A stretch of DNA of 64,000 nt from Streptomyces sp. AC555_RSS877 (GCF_019049245.1 NZ_JAGMUK010000007.1:62001-126000), one strand, 5' to 3'; shown: positions 1 through 8,389, counted from the first letter of the stretch. The notes: a model not told the origin generated them from the sequence alone. Translations and numbers: made by a program.

Positions 1-688
<688 letters not shown>

Positions 689-790
689 CTAGCCCCCATG
701 GGGTAGCGTGCAGGGCTCAGGGTCGGACTCGGATCTGTCAAGCCCGAGACGGCTCTTTCAAACGTCCGGGTGACGTGATCTTGACCTCTA

Positions 791-818
791 TTGCATTCGG
801 CTGCCTGCATGCTAGGCT
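791..818 (+). promoter_or_regulatory. Candidate promoter of the cold-shock gene
   Basis: A TTGCAT (791-796) and a TAGGCT (813-818) are separated by 16 bases, resembling a Streptomyces housekeeping-sigma promoter. It would give a transcript with a leader of roughly 150 bases before the cold-shock ORF. A TTGACC at 781-786 also lies nearby, but its spacing to a -10 is too long. Confidence 0.4.
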
Positions 819-978
819 CGCCGCAAGTTGCAGTTTGGTTTCCCTTGCAGTACAGAGCCTGCGGAGCATGTGACCGCGGGCTCTAGTCGTTTTCAGACGT
901 ATGCAGTTGTGCGGCATTTTTGTTTTCACACTTGCAGGGTTCTGGAGCAGGGCGACCCTTTGGGCCCAAGGAGGGCTT
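819..978 (+). promoter_or_regulatory. Long untranslated leader of the cold-shock gene
   Basis: About 160 bases between the candidate promoter and the start codon carry no convincing gene and are markedly less GC-rich than the surroundings, with runs such as TTTTTGTTTTCACA (around 917-931). Long, AT-leaning leaders are the known site of temperature-dependent mRNA stability and translation control in cspA-family genes. The ribosome-binding site AAGGAGGG (968-975) ends just before the ATG. That it acts as a thermosensor here is inference. Confidence 0.5.
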
Positions 979-1182
979 ATGGCTACCGGAACCGTGAAGT
1001 GGTTCAACGCCGAAAAGGGCTTTGGCTTCATCGCCCAAGAAGGCGGCGGCCCCGACGTCTTCGTCCACTACTCCGCGATCAACGCGAGCGGCTTCCGCTC
1101 GCTGGAGGAGAACCAGCAGGTTTCCTTCGACGTGACCCAGGGCCCGAAGGGCCCGCAGGCGGAGAACGTCACCCCTGTCTGA
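979..1182 (+). CDS. CspA-family cold-shock protein
   Basis: Encodes 67 aa, the standard length of a single cold-shock domain. The nucleic-acid-binding motifs are intact: RNP1-like KGFGFIA (residues 15-21) and RNP2-like DVFVHYSAI (26-34), following the [10 protein letters not shown] start. Such proteins bind single-stranded RNA/DNA and act as RNA chaperones in the cytoplasm. The ATG at 979 is chosen because a strong AAGGAGGG lies 3-4 bases upstream; an in-frame start at 901 would add residues with no family match. Monocistronic: long leader in front, strong hairpin terminator behind. Confidence 0.96.
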   Translation: MATGTVKWFNAEKGFGFIAQEGGGPDVFVHYSAINASGFRSLEENQQVSFDVTQGPKGPQAENVTPV

Positions 1183-1227
1183 GTTCATGAGCCCAAAGCT
1201 CTGATCCGGAATCGACCGTAGTACCCA

Positions 1228-1260
1228 AGGAGCCCCGCGCCGCAAGGCGACGGGGCTCCT
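1228..1260 (+). terminator. Hairpin terminator after the cold-shock gene
   Basis: AGGAGCCCCG (1228-1237) pairs with CGGGGCTCCT (1251-1260). An inner CGCC/GGCG stem closes a GCAA tetraloop, with one bulged A. It lies 45 bases after the stop. Confidence 0.85.
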
Positions 1261-1339
1261 GCCTTTGCCCGGAGCGGCGGCGGCAGGAGTGGGGCCGGGT
1301 CGCGGGCCGTGAGAGGGGCCCGGCCGGCGGTCGGGTCGG

Positions 1340-1362
1340 TTGTCAGTGGCTGCCGCTAGGGT
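1340..1362 (+). promoter_or_regulatory. PafBC / RecA-NDp-type DNA-damage promoter (exact pattern)
   Basis: TTGTCAGTG (1340-1348), eight bases, then TAGGGT (1357-1362) matches the mycobacterial RecA-independent DNA-damage promoter pattern tTGTCRgtg-N8-TAnnnT. The start codon follows 8 bases after the -10, so the transcript is probably leaderless. Two further exact matches occur at 40164 and 56943. Confidence 0.7.
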
Positions 1363-1370
1363 CCCCGCCC

Positions 1371-2039
1371 ATGACCGAAGCCGATTTCCTGACCGCCACC
1401 CGCACCTTCTACGACACCGTGGCCGAGGACTACGCCGCCCGGTTCCTGGACGCGCTCGCGAAGAGGCCCTTGGACCGGGCCGTGCTCGCCGGGTTCGCCG
1501 AACTCGTCACCGCGGGCGGAGCCGACGGCGAGGTGGCGGACCTGGGCTGCGGGCCCGGGGAGGTGACCGCGTACCTGGCCTCGCTCGGCCTGCCCGTGTT
1601 CGGGCTCGACCTGTCGGAGTCGATGCTGGCGATCGCCCGCCGGGAGCACCCCGGCCTGCGTTTCCAGCAGGGCTCGATGCTGGAGCTGGAACTCGCCGAC
1701 GGGGCGCTCGCCGGGGTCCTGTCCTGGTACTCGTCCATCCACACCCCTGTGGACCGGCTGCCCGGCCTCTTCGCCGAGTTCCACCGCGTGCTGGCACCCG
1801 GCGGCCACCTGCTCGTCGCCTTCCAGGTCGGCGACGAGCCCCGGTACCACGACCGCCCCTTCGGCCACCAGGTGTCGCTGGGCTTCCAGCGCAGGCGGCC
1901 GGAGGCCGTCGCCGAGCTGCTGTCGGCGGCCGGCTTCGCCCTTGTCTCACGGACGGTGCGCGAGCCGGACGACACGCTCGGGGAGCCGACCCCGCAGGCG
2001 GCCCTGATCGCCCGGAAGCCGCCGCGGGCCGCCGGCTAG
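1371..2039 (+). CDS. Class I SAM-dependent methyltransferase
   Basis: 222 aa with a Rossmann methyltransferase core: motif I DLGCGPG (residues 57-63), the acidic end of strand 2 in FGLDLS (77-82), and later LAPGGHLLVAF typical of motif III. The substrate cannot be told from sequence; the type (Methyltransf_11/25) includes small-molecule and antibiotic methyltransferases. No ribosome-binding site precedes the ATG; instead a DNA-damage-type promoter ends 8 bases before it, pointing to a leaderless mRNA. The gene converges on the FAD dehydrogenase, and their stop codons share the palindrome CTAG at 2036-2039. Confidence 0.85.
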   Translation: MTEADFLTATRTFYDTVAEDYAARFLDALAKRPLDRAVLAGFAELVTAGGADGEVADLGCGPGEVTAYLASLGLPVFGLDLSESMLAIARREHPGLRFQQGSMLELELADGALAGVLSWYSSIHTPVDRLPGLFAEFHRVLAPGGHLLVAFQVGDEPRYHDRPFGHQVSLGFQRRRPEAVAELLSAAGFALVSRTVREPDDTLGEPTPQAALIARKPPRAAG

Positions 2040-3829
2040 AGCGCGCCCGCGAGGTCCAGTGCCGCGATGTACCCGAAGGTCATCGCCGGACCGATCGTCG
2101 AGCCCGCGCCCGCGTAGCTGTGCCCCATCACGGCGGCGCTGGCGTTCCCGGCGGCGTACAGGCCGGGGATGACCGAGCCGTCGGGGCGCAGGACGCGGGC
2201 CCGGGCGTCGGTGCGCAGGCCGCCCTTGGTGCCGAGGTCGCCGGGGACGATCTTGAAGGCGTGGTACGGGGGCAGCCACAGGGGCGCGAGGCAGGAGTCG
2301 GGGAGGACGGCGGGGTCCGTGTAGTAGTGGTCGTAGGCGCTGTCGCCGCGCCCGAAGTCGGGGTCGTCGCCCTTCACCGCGAGGGAGTTGAAGCGGTCGA
2401 CGGTGGCGCGCAGGGCGGCCGCGGGGACGCCGATGGCGGTCGCCAGGGCGTCCAGGGTCCAGGCCTTGTGGGCCGCGCCCGAGCTGTACCAGTCGTCCGG
2501 GAACGGGAAGGTCGGAGCCACGTCCTTGAAGAGGTACCGGTTGCGGTAGTTCTGGTCGGTGATCAGCCAGGCCGGGATGTCGGGGTCGGTGGGGTGGCGC
2601 TCGTACATGGTGTGGACGACGTCGCTGTAGGGCGCGGCCTCGTTGACGAACCGACGCCCCGCCGCGTTGACCAGCAGGCCGCCGGGGAGGGTGCGTTCGG
2701 CGAGGCAGAAGTACGGCTGGCCGGGGAGCGGGATGGCCGGACCCCACCAGGCGTCGTCCATGAGGGCGAGGTCGGCTCCTAGGCGGTGGCCCGCCCGGAT
2801 TCCGTCCCCGGTGTTCTCCTTCGCGCCGACGGTCCAGTCCGTGCCGATCGGCTGCTGCTGGTACTGCACCCGCATCGCCGCGTTGTGCTCGAATCCGCCG
2901 GATCCGACGACGACCCCGCGCCGGGCGCGGAGCAGCCCCGGGGTGCCGCCCCGCGTGACCACGGCGCCCGTGACCGCCCCGCCCTCGACGTACAGCTCGG
3001 TGAGCGGGGTGCCGAGCCGGACCGGCACGCCGGCGGTCCGGAGTCCGAGGCGCAGCCCCGCCGCCAGCGACTGGCCCATGGTGAGCGGCTTCTGCCCCAG
3101 CGCCGCGGCCTTCGTGCCCCGGGCCAGGCACTCGGCGGCGACGGCGACGCCCTTCGCGTTCACCGCGGCCAGGGCGAGCCACTTGTAGTCGGCGCTGAAG
3201 ACGACCATGCCGGCCGGGACCTGGAGGTACGGCGGGTTGAGGCGGGCGAGTTCGGCGCCGAGGAGGTTGCCGTCGAGCTGGTCGGGCTCGATGGAGCGAC
3301 CGTTCGGGAGGCCGCCGGGGAGCTCGGGGTAGTAGTCGCTGTACCCCTCCATCCAGCGGAACCGCAGCGGGCTGTTGGCCATGACGAAGGAGAGCATGGC
3401 GGGCCCGTGGGCGAGGAAGGCCCGCTGCCGGTCGGCGGGGACGTCGGCCCCGACGACGGCGGCCAGGTAGGCGGCGGCCTTGGCGGGGGTGTCGGGCACG
3501 CCGGCGGCGAGGATCACGGGGTTGTTGGGAATCCAGACCCCGGCGCCGGAGCGGGCGGCCGACCCTCCGAAGGTGTCCGCCTTCTCGACCACGACACAGC
3601 TCAGCCCCCGCTTGGCGGCCGTCAGCGCGGCGGTCATCCCGGCGGCGCCGGACCCGATGACGACGACGTCGTAGGTACCCAGGAGCGGCAGGTCGGCCGC
3701 ACGGGCGCCTTGCTGGACGCCGGCCGCGACGGCGAGGCCGGCACCGGCGGCACCGGCGAGCAGGTGTCTTCGGGAAGGGCCGCCGGTCGGTCCGGTGCGT
3801 CGTCTCTCAGGGTCCGCGCTCGTGGTCAT
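2036..3829 (-). CDS. FAD-binding dehydrogenase, ketosteroid-dehydrogenase/fumarate-reductase type, Tat-exported
   Basis: 597 aa. The N-terminus has a twin-arginine signal (RRHLLAG at residues 20-26 followed by an Ala/Gly-rich hydrophobic stretch). The FAD Rossmann motif is VVVIGSGAAGM (55-65) with the acidic VEK at 81-83 and the GGSAARSGAGVWIPNN segment seen in KstD-like enzymes. The C-terminus GLYAAGNASAAVMG...GAGSTIGPAMTFGYIAA is the usual closing FAD-contact region. Substrate unknown; a steroid or other ring-containing lipid is possible, and fadD is next upstream. The ATG at 3829 is chosen because GGAG lies 8 bases upstream and it places the Tat motif correctly. Confidence 0.82.
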   Translation of the reverse strand: MTTSADPERRRTGPTGGPSRRHLLAGAAGAGLAVAAGVQQGARAADLPLLGTYDVVVIGSGAAGMTAALTAAKRGLSCVVVEKADTFGGSAARSGAGVWIPNNPVILAAGVPDTPAKAAAYLAAVVGADVPADRQRAFLAHGPAMLSFVMANSPLRFRWMEGYSDYYPELPGGLPNGRSIEPDQLDGNLLGAELARLNPPYLQVPAGMVVFSADYKWLALAAVNAKGVAVAAECLARGTKAAALGQKPLTMGQSLAAGLRLGLRTAGVPVRLGTPLTELYVEGGAVTGAVVTRGGTPGLLRARRGVVVGSGGFEHNAAMRVQYQQQPIGTDWTVGAKENTGDGIRAGHRLGADLALMDDAWWGPAIPLPGQPYFCLAERTLPGGLLVNAAGRRFVNEAAPYSDVVHTMYERHPTDPDIPAWLITDQNYRNRYLFKDVAPTFPFPDDWYSSGAAHKAWTLDALATAIGVPAAALRATVDRFNSLAVKGDDPDFGRGDSAYDHYYTDPAVLPDSCLAPLWLPPYHAFKIVPGDLGTKGGLRTDARARVLRPDGSVIPGLYAAGNASAAVMGHSYAGAGSTIGPAMTFGYIAALDLAGAL

Positions 3830-3974
3830 GGCTGCTCCAGCCCGCCGGGAACGATGGAAAGAGGTGCGGGACGGGAATGTCGCGCGGGGGCCTTGCGAAG
3901 TCAAGGGCCGTGCGGCTGGAGCAACTTCCTTGGCCTGAACCAGACGTGAACCAGACTTGGGGTGCGACGCCCTC

Positions 3975-5888
3975 TCACCGCTCGTACAGCCCCTCCACCT
4001 CCTGCGCGAAGTCCTTCATGACCGCTTCCCTGCGCAGCTTCATCGACGGGGTCAGGTGGCCGGCCTGCTCCGAGAAGTCCTTCGGCAGGATCGTGAAACG
4101 GCGGATCGACTCCGGGCGGGAGACCAGCTTGTTGGCCTCGTCGACCGCGCGCTGGAGGACCGCTCTCAGCTCCTCGTCGTTCACGAGGAGCTCCGGCGGG
4201 ACGGAGTGCTTGCCGTTCATCCGGCGCCAGTGGCTGACGCCGTCCATGTCGAGGGTGATGAGGGCGGAGATGTAGGGGCGGGTGTCGCCGAGGACCATGC
4301 ACTGGGAGATCAGGGGGTGGGAGCGGAGCCAGTTCTCGAGCGGCGCCGGGGCCACGTTCTTCCCTCCCGCCGTGATGAGGATTTCCTTCTTCCGGCCGGT
4401 GATCGTCAGGTAGCCCTCGTCGTCCAGGCGGCCGATGTCGCCCGTCGGGAACCAGCCGTCGGAGGACGAGGGGATCAGGCCGTTGCCGTGCGGGTCCCAG
4501 TAGCCGCGGAAGACCTGGCCGCCGCTCAGGAGGATCTCGCCGTCCGCGGCGATGCGGACCTTGGTGCCGGGCAGGGGCCAGCCGACGGTGCCGAGACGGG
4601 GTCTGAGGGGCGGGGTGACGGTGGCGGCGCCGGTCGACTCGGTGAGGCCGTACCCCTCGTAGATCTCCATGCCCGCGCCCGCGAAGAAGGCCGCGATGGG
4701 GCGGCCGAGGGGGGAGCCGCCGGAGATGATGTGGCGGATGCGGCCCCCCATGGCGTTGCGGATGCGGCGGTAGACGAGGGGGTCGTAGCAGGCGCGGGCC
4801 GCTTTGAGGGCGGGGCCGGGGCCGCTGCCGGTGCCGGCCTTGCGGGCCTCGACCGCCTCGGCGTAGCGGCCGGCCACGCCGGTGGCGCGGTCGAAGAGGG
4901 CGACCCGGCCGCCGCTCTCCGCCTTGGCGCGCGCGTTGTTGAAGACCTTCTCCAGCATGTACGGGATGACCAGCAGGAACGTCGGTTTGAAGCTGCCGAG
5001 GTCGGCGAGCAGGTCCTCCGCCTTCAGGCTCGGCGCGTGGCCGAGGCGGACCCGGGCGCGGACACAGGCGACGGCCACCATGCGGCCGAAGACGTGTGAC
5101 ATGGGCAGGAAGAGGAGGGTGGAGAGTTCGTCGGCCGTCTTCGACTTGAAGACGGGGTGCAGGAGTTCGATCGCGTTGTCGACCTCGGCCAGGAAGTTGC
5201 CGTGTGTGAGGGCACAGCCCTTGGGGCGGCCGGTGGTGCCCGAGGTGTAGACGACGGTGGCGAGCGTGTCGGGGCCCAGGACCCCTCGCCGTACGGCGAT
5301 CTCCTGGTCGGGGACCTGCTGTCCTAGCTCGGCCAGGCGCTCCAGGTGGCTCTTCTCCAGGATCCACATGTGGCGCAGGTCGGGGAGATGGCTGAGTTCG
5401 GGGCCCAGTGCCGAGGCCTGTGCGACCGTCTCCGTCACCAGGGCCACCGCGCCCGAGTCCTGGAGGATCCAGCGGGTCTGGTAGACGGAGGAGGTCGGGT
5501 AGATCGGGACGGTGACGAGGCCGGCGGCCCAGGCGGCGAAGTCGAGGAGCGTCCACTCGTACGTCGTGCGCGCCATGATCGCGACCCGGTCGCCCGGCAC
5601 GAGCCCTTCCGCGATCATCCCCTTCGCGAGGGCGAGCACTTCCCCGGCGAACTCGGCCGCCGTCAGGTCCGACCAGCCGCCCTCCTCGGTACGGCGGCTG
5701 AGCACCGGGTCCTCCGGCGCCGCGTCCGCGTTGTCGAAGGGCAGGTCGGCGAGCGACCCGTACGTGACCGGCGGGACGATCGGCGGGACGGAAACCTCCC
5801 GGACCTCTCCGTCCAGCCGCCGGATCTCCGGTTCCACGAGCACGGGCGCACCGTCGTAGTCGTGACCGGACGTGTAGGCGAGGGACAT
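3975..5888 (-). CDS. Long-chain acyl-CoA synthetase (AMP-binding)
   Basis: 637 aa member of the adenylate-forming family that activates fatty acids to acyl-AMP and then acyl-CoA. The P-loop signature YTSGTTGRPKG is at residues 214-224, the A5-type EGYGLTESTGAATVTPP lies near 420, and the hinge/ligase motifs GWFPTGDIGRLDDEGYLTITGRKKEILITAGGKNVAP follow. Length and motif spacing match FadD15-like synthetases, which have an extra N-terminal region. It is divergent from the fabG remnant/maoC pair, with several inverted repeats between them, so coordinated lipid-responsive control is likely. Confidence 0.92.
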   Translation of the reverse strand: MSLAYTSGHDYDGAPVLVEPEIRRLDGEVREVSVPPIVPPVTYGSLADLPFDNADAAPEDPVLSRRTEEGGWSDLTAAEFAGEVLALAKGMIAEGLVPGDRVAIMARTTYEWTLLDFAAWAAGLVTVPIYPTSSVYQTRWILQDSGAVALVTETVAQASALGPELSHLPDLRHMWILEKSHLERLAELGQQVPDQEIAVRRGVLGPDTLATVVYTSGTTGRPKGCALTHGNFLAEVDNAIELLHPVFKSKTADELSTLLFLPMSHVFGRMVAVACVRARVRLGHAPSLKAEDLLADLGSFKPTFLLVIPYMLEKVFNNARAKAESGGRVALFDRATGVAGRYAEAVEARKAGTGSGPGPALKAARACYDPLVYRRIRNAMGGRIRHIISGGSPLGRPIAAFFAGAGMEIYEGYGLTESTGAATVTPPLRPRLGTVGWPLPGTKVRIAADGEILLSGGQVFRGYWDPHGNGLIPSSSDGWFPTGDIGRLDDEGYLTITGRKKEILITAGGKNVAPAPLENWLRSHPLISQCMVLGDTRPYISALITLDMDGVSHWRRMNGKHSVPPELLVNDEELRAVLQRAVDEANKLVSRPESIRRFTILPKDFSEQAGHLTPSMKLRREAVMKDFAQEVEGLYER

Positions 5889-5906
5889 GGGGCAGCTCCA
5901 GGGGCG

Positions 5907-5953
5907 TGCAACAGTGTTCCGCTCTGTTGCATGTGGTACGTACGGGACGTACC
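5907..5953. promoter_or_regulatory. Two perfect inverted repeats upstream of fadD
   Basis: TGCAACAG (5907-5914) and CTGTTGCA (5924-5931) form one inverted repeat with a 9-base spacer. GGTACGT (5935-5941) and ACGTACC (5947-5953) form a second with a 5-base spacer. Both lie 19-65 bases upstream of the fadD start and look like operator sites; the regulator is unknown. Confidence 0.5.
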
Positions 5954-6149
5954 GGGGCGTTCACCAGCGGTGCGCGGCTGACGGGTTACCGCGGGTTAAG
6001 ACGGTGATCGTACGGCGCCCTCGTGGAAGGTTCGTGCGGGTTCGGGGGTGGTCCGGAGCCGGGGATGTGCAACCTCGGAGGTTATGTGAGCGACCCTCAG
6101 GTACGCTCCCGTGTCGCCGCCGCCCCTGCCCACCAGGCACGCTCTCGCC

Positions 6150-6179
6150 TTACCTGCGGTAACCTTACTTCGGAGTAAG
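6150..6179. promoter_or_regulatory. Tandem palindromic operators before the fabG remnant/maoC
   Basis: TTACC-TGC-GGTAA (6150-6162) is followed immediately by CTTACT-TCGG-AGTAAG (6164-6179). Both have the size and TTAC/GTAA ends common for TetR-family fatty-acid regulators. The TetR gene at 7379-8041 is the obvious candidate, but that link is inferred. Confidence 0.55.
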
Positions 6180-6204
6180 CAGAGATCCGCGTGGGGAGAC
6201 GGCC

Positions 6205-6327
6205 ATGGCCGACCGCTACCTGAGGTTCACCGGCACCGCGCCCGGCCCTTTCCCGACCTGCCGGCCGAGGCTGCCGCATCCGGCCGCCCTCGTGCGGGTC
6301 CGCGGCCGGCGCCTGCCGGGGGCGTGA
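6205..6327 (+). pseudogene. Remnant of a fabG4-like 3-oxoacyl reductase gene (internal deletion)
   Basis: A 40-codon reading frame starts MADRYLRFTGTAPG, the start characteristic of actinobacterial FabG4-type 3-oxoacyl-ACP reductases (normally about 450 aa). It continues with diverged but alignable residues (PRLPHPAAL) and jumps to VRVRGRRLPGA, which resembles the family's C-terminus (V-R-V-C-G-Q-x-x-x-G-A). The middle, including the whole Rossmann domain, is missing. The frame is preserved, and the stop TGA (6325-6327) shares its last base with the maoC ATG (TGATG). The stub may still translationally couple maoC. That it is a deletion scar and not a designed leader peptide is inference from family memory. 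Confidence 0.7.
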
Positions 6328-7397
6328 TGTCCGTCGCCCTCACCCGGCCGCCCGCCCTCGCGCCCCTGCTCGCCCGCGGCGCCCTGCTCTCCCCCTTCAA
6401 ACGCCCCCGCCCGGACGCGGACTTCCCCCGCACCCGGCTGGTGCTGCCCGGCCTGCGCGTCGACCTCGCACGGCTGGCCGCGTACGAGCGGGTGTGCGGC
6501 TTCGCCACCGGGGAGGACGCGCTGCCGGTGACGTATCCGCACGTCCTGGGCTTTCCGCTCGCGATGCGGCTGATGAGCGGGCGGGACTTCCCGCTGCCGC
6601 TGCTCGGACTCGTCCACACGTCGATCGAGATCACCCGGTACCAGGCACTCCCGGCCACCGGAGAGTACGAACTCACCGTGGGTGTCGAGCGGTTGGTGCC
6701 GCACCGGCGCGGCACTGAGGCCGTCGTGGTCACGGAGGTGCGGGCGGGCGGCAGCGTCAGGTGGGAGTCGAGAAGCACGTATCTCGCCCGGCACCGCACA
6801 AACGCCCACACCACGGAGCCCACGGAACGGGGACAGGAGCCCGGCGAACAGGCACGGGAGCCCGGCGAACAGCCGCGGCAATCCGGGTGGCAGGCACGGG
6901 AAACCGGCGAACAGCCGGAGGAGCCCGGGTGGCAGGCACGCCAATCCGGCGGGTGGTCGCAGGAACCCGGCCGACAGGCACGGGAAACCGGCCGACAGCC
7001 GCAGGAGCCCGGCCGACAGGCGCCTGGCACCGACCGGCGCGTACCGGACACCGCCCCACAGGCACCCGTGCCGCTTCCCGCTGTCGCCGAGTGGCGGCTG
7101 GCCGGGGACGTCGGGCGCCGGTACGGCGCGGCGTCCGGGGACCGCAACCCCATCCATCTCCACCCGCTCACCGCCCGGCTCTTCGGCTTCCCCCGGGCCA
7201 TCGCGCACGGCATGTGGACCGTGGCCCGCTGCCTGGCCGCGCACGGCACCTCGCAAGCCGTCCGGATCCGGGCGGAGTTCAGGGCACCGGTGCTGCTGCC
7301 GGGCACGGTGACGTACGTCGCCGACGGCGAGCGGTTCGAGCTGCGCGGCGGAGACCAGGTGCATGTGAGCGGCGAGGTCTACCCGATCGCCTCGTGA
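6327..7397 (+). CDS. MaoC-like double hot-dog acyl-thioester dehydratase with repeat linker
   Basis: 356 aa. The C-terminal hot-dog half carries the hydratase-2 signature SGDRNPIHLHPLTARLFGFPRAIAHGMW (residues 270-297) with catalytic Asp272 and His277. The N-terminal half (about residues 40-155) looks like a degenerate hot-dog. This layout matches HtdX/HtdZ-type (R)-3-hydroxyacyl thioester dehydratases acting with FabG4 in fatty-acid metabolism. The two halves are joined by ten Q-E-P-G-type heptads (residues 169-238) not usual for the family. It overlaps the fabG remnant by one base and the convergent TetR gene by 19 bases. Confidence 0.85.
   Translation: MSVALTRPPALAPLLARGALLSPFKRPRPDADFPRTRLVLPGLRVDLARLAAYERVCGFATGEDALPVTYPHVLGFPLAMRLMSGRDFPLPLLGLVHTSIEITRYQALPATGEYELTVGVERLVPHRRGTEAVVVTEVRAGGSVRWESRSTYLARHRTNAHTTEPTERGQEPGEQAREPGEQPRQSGWQARETGEQPEEPGWQARQSGGWSQEPGRQARETGRQPQEPGRQAPGTDRRVPDTAPQAPVPLPAVAEWRLAGDVGRRYGAASGDRNPIHLHPLTARLFGFPRAIAHGMWTVARCLAAHGTSQAVRIRAEFRAPVLLPGTVTYVADGERFELRGGDQVHVSGEVYPIAS
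6831..7040 (+). repeat. Tandem 21-bp repeat, ten copies, coding for heptads
   Basis: Ten diverged 21-base units inside maoC each encode a heptad of the form (A/P/G/S)-(R/Q/E)-(E/Q)-(P/S/T)-G-(E/W/R)-Q, for example AREPGEQ and ARETGRQ. Units keep reading frame and are imperfect, so the array is not recent. It forms a hydrophilic Pro/Gly/Gln/Arg linker between the two hot-dog halves. Confidence 0.85.
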
Positions 7398-8041
7398 ACC
7401 GGCTCCGCCGGTGACCACGGCTGCCCGGTCATCAGGTTCCCCAGCCCGGCCCACGCGAAGTTCATCAGGGTCGCCGCCGCCTGTCTGGCGCTGACGCCGG
7501 GCGTCACGTTGGCCCAGGCGGCAAGTGACTCGGCCGCTCCGACCAGGGCCTCGGCGAGGCCGGCGACCTCGCGCTCGGGGAGGTCGGGGTCGCGGTGGGC
7601 CTCGCGGGCGGCGACGACGATCAGGTGGGTCACGAAGGCGACGATCTCCTCGCGCATCGCGGCGACCTCGGCGGCGAACCGCTCCCCGTGGGTCCGTGCC
7701 TGCAGATGCAGGACCGACCAGGCGTCCGGGTGCTGAGCGGTGTGCGTGAAGAACGCCCGCAGGCCGTCCCAGAGTTGGCGGTCGGCGGGCAGGCCGGTGT
7801 CGACGCCGGCCCGGACGGCCGCGGTGAGGGCCTGCGCCTCGCGGCGGATGCAGGCGGCGAAGAGATCTTCCTTCGAGTTCAGGTAGAGGTAGACCAACGG
7901 CTTGGACACGCCCACGAGTTCGGCGATCTCGTCCATCGACGCGGCCATGTACCCGCGCTGCCCGAAGGTCCGCACGGCGGCGTCCAGCATCTGCTGTTCA
8001 CGGACGGCACGCGGCATCCGCTTGCTCTTCACGGCACCCAT
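7379..8041 (-). CDS. TetR-family transcriptional regulator
   Basis: 220 aa. The N-terminal helix-turn-helix (about residues 12-58: MLDAAVRTFGQRGYMAASMDEIAELVGVSKPLVYLYLNSKEDLF) is a textbook TetR DNA-binding domain; the C-terminal part would bind a ligand, possibly an acyl-CoA given its neighbours. It converges on maoC with a 19-base overlap. Its likely targets are its own promoter and the palindromes between fadD and maoC. There is no clear ribosome-binding site; a TAGTCT (8049-8054 on this strand) 7 bases ahead of the ATG suggests a leaderless transcript. A start eight codons later (MPRAVREQ) is also possible. Confidence 0.88.
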   Translation of the reverse strand: MGAVKSKRMPRAVREQQMLDAAVRTFGQRGYMAASMDEIAELVGVSKPLVYLYLNSKEDLFAACIRREAQALTAAVRAGVDTGLPADRQLWDGLRAFFTHTAQHPDAWSVLHLQARTHGERFAAEVAAMREEIVAFVTHLIVVAAREAHRDPDLPEREVAGLAEALVGAAESLAAWANVTPGVSARQAAATLMNFAWAGLGNLMTGQPWSPAEPVHEAIG

Positions 8042-8080
8042 GCCGGAAAGACTAATTGGGTGCGGCCGTGCGGAACCCCC

Positions 8081-8389
8081 CTACGACGCCTGGGAGGCCG
8101 TGCCCTGCGTCCGCGCGGTGTCGTCGGCGACGTCCTCCTGGCTGCGGTTCGCGTCCAGGTTGGACTTCATGCGCTCCACCTTCTGCACGACCTTGACCGA
8201 GGCCCGGTCCCGCTCCTTGCGCAGCACGACGAAGCTGATCGGGGCGGAGAGCACGAGGGAGAGCAGGATGATCCACATGCCGTTGGAGTCACCGAGGCCG
8301 CGCGGAACGACACCGGAGTAGACCAGGCCCCAGACGACCACGAGGCAGCCCACCAGGATCCCGAGGCGCATCAGTGTGTAGCGGAGCAT
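8081..8389 (-). CDS. DUF4229 small membrane protein
   Basis: 102 aa with two transmembrane segments (about residues 5-25 and 38-58) followed by a charged cytoplasmic tail (RKERDRASVKVVQKVERMKSNLDANRSQED...). The arrangement MLRYTLMRLGI...L-V-L-S-A-P-I-S-F fits the DUF4229 family found next to menaquinone genes in actinomycetes; function unknown. The ATG at 8389 has GGAAGAG upstream; a longer frame to 8464 lacks support. Confidence 0.75.
   Translation of the reverse strand: MLRYTLMRLGILVGCLVVVWGLVYSGVVPRGLGDSNGMWIILLSLVLSAPISFVVLRKERDRASVKVVQKVERMKSNLDANRSQEDVADDTARTQGTASQAS

Noticed and set aside
901..978. N-terminal extension of the cold-shock protein
   Set aside because: The ribosome-binding site and family length fix the start at 979.
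6831..7040. Repeat array as a possible CRISPR
   Set aside because: Units are adjacent 21-bp imperfect copies in frame inside maoC, with no spacers.
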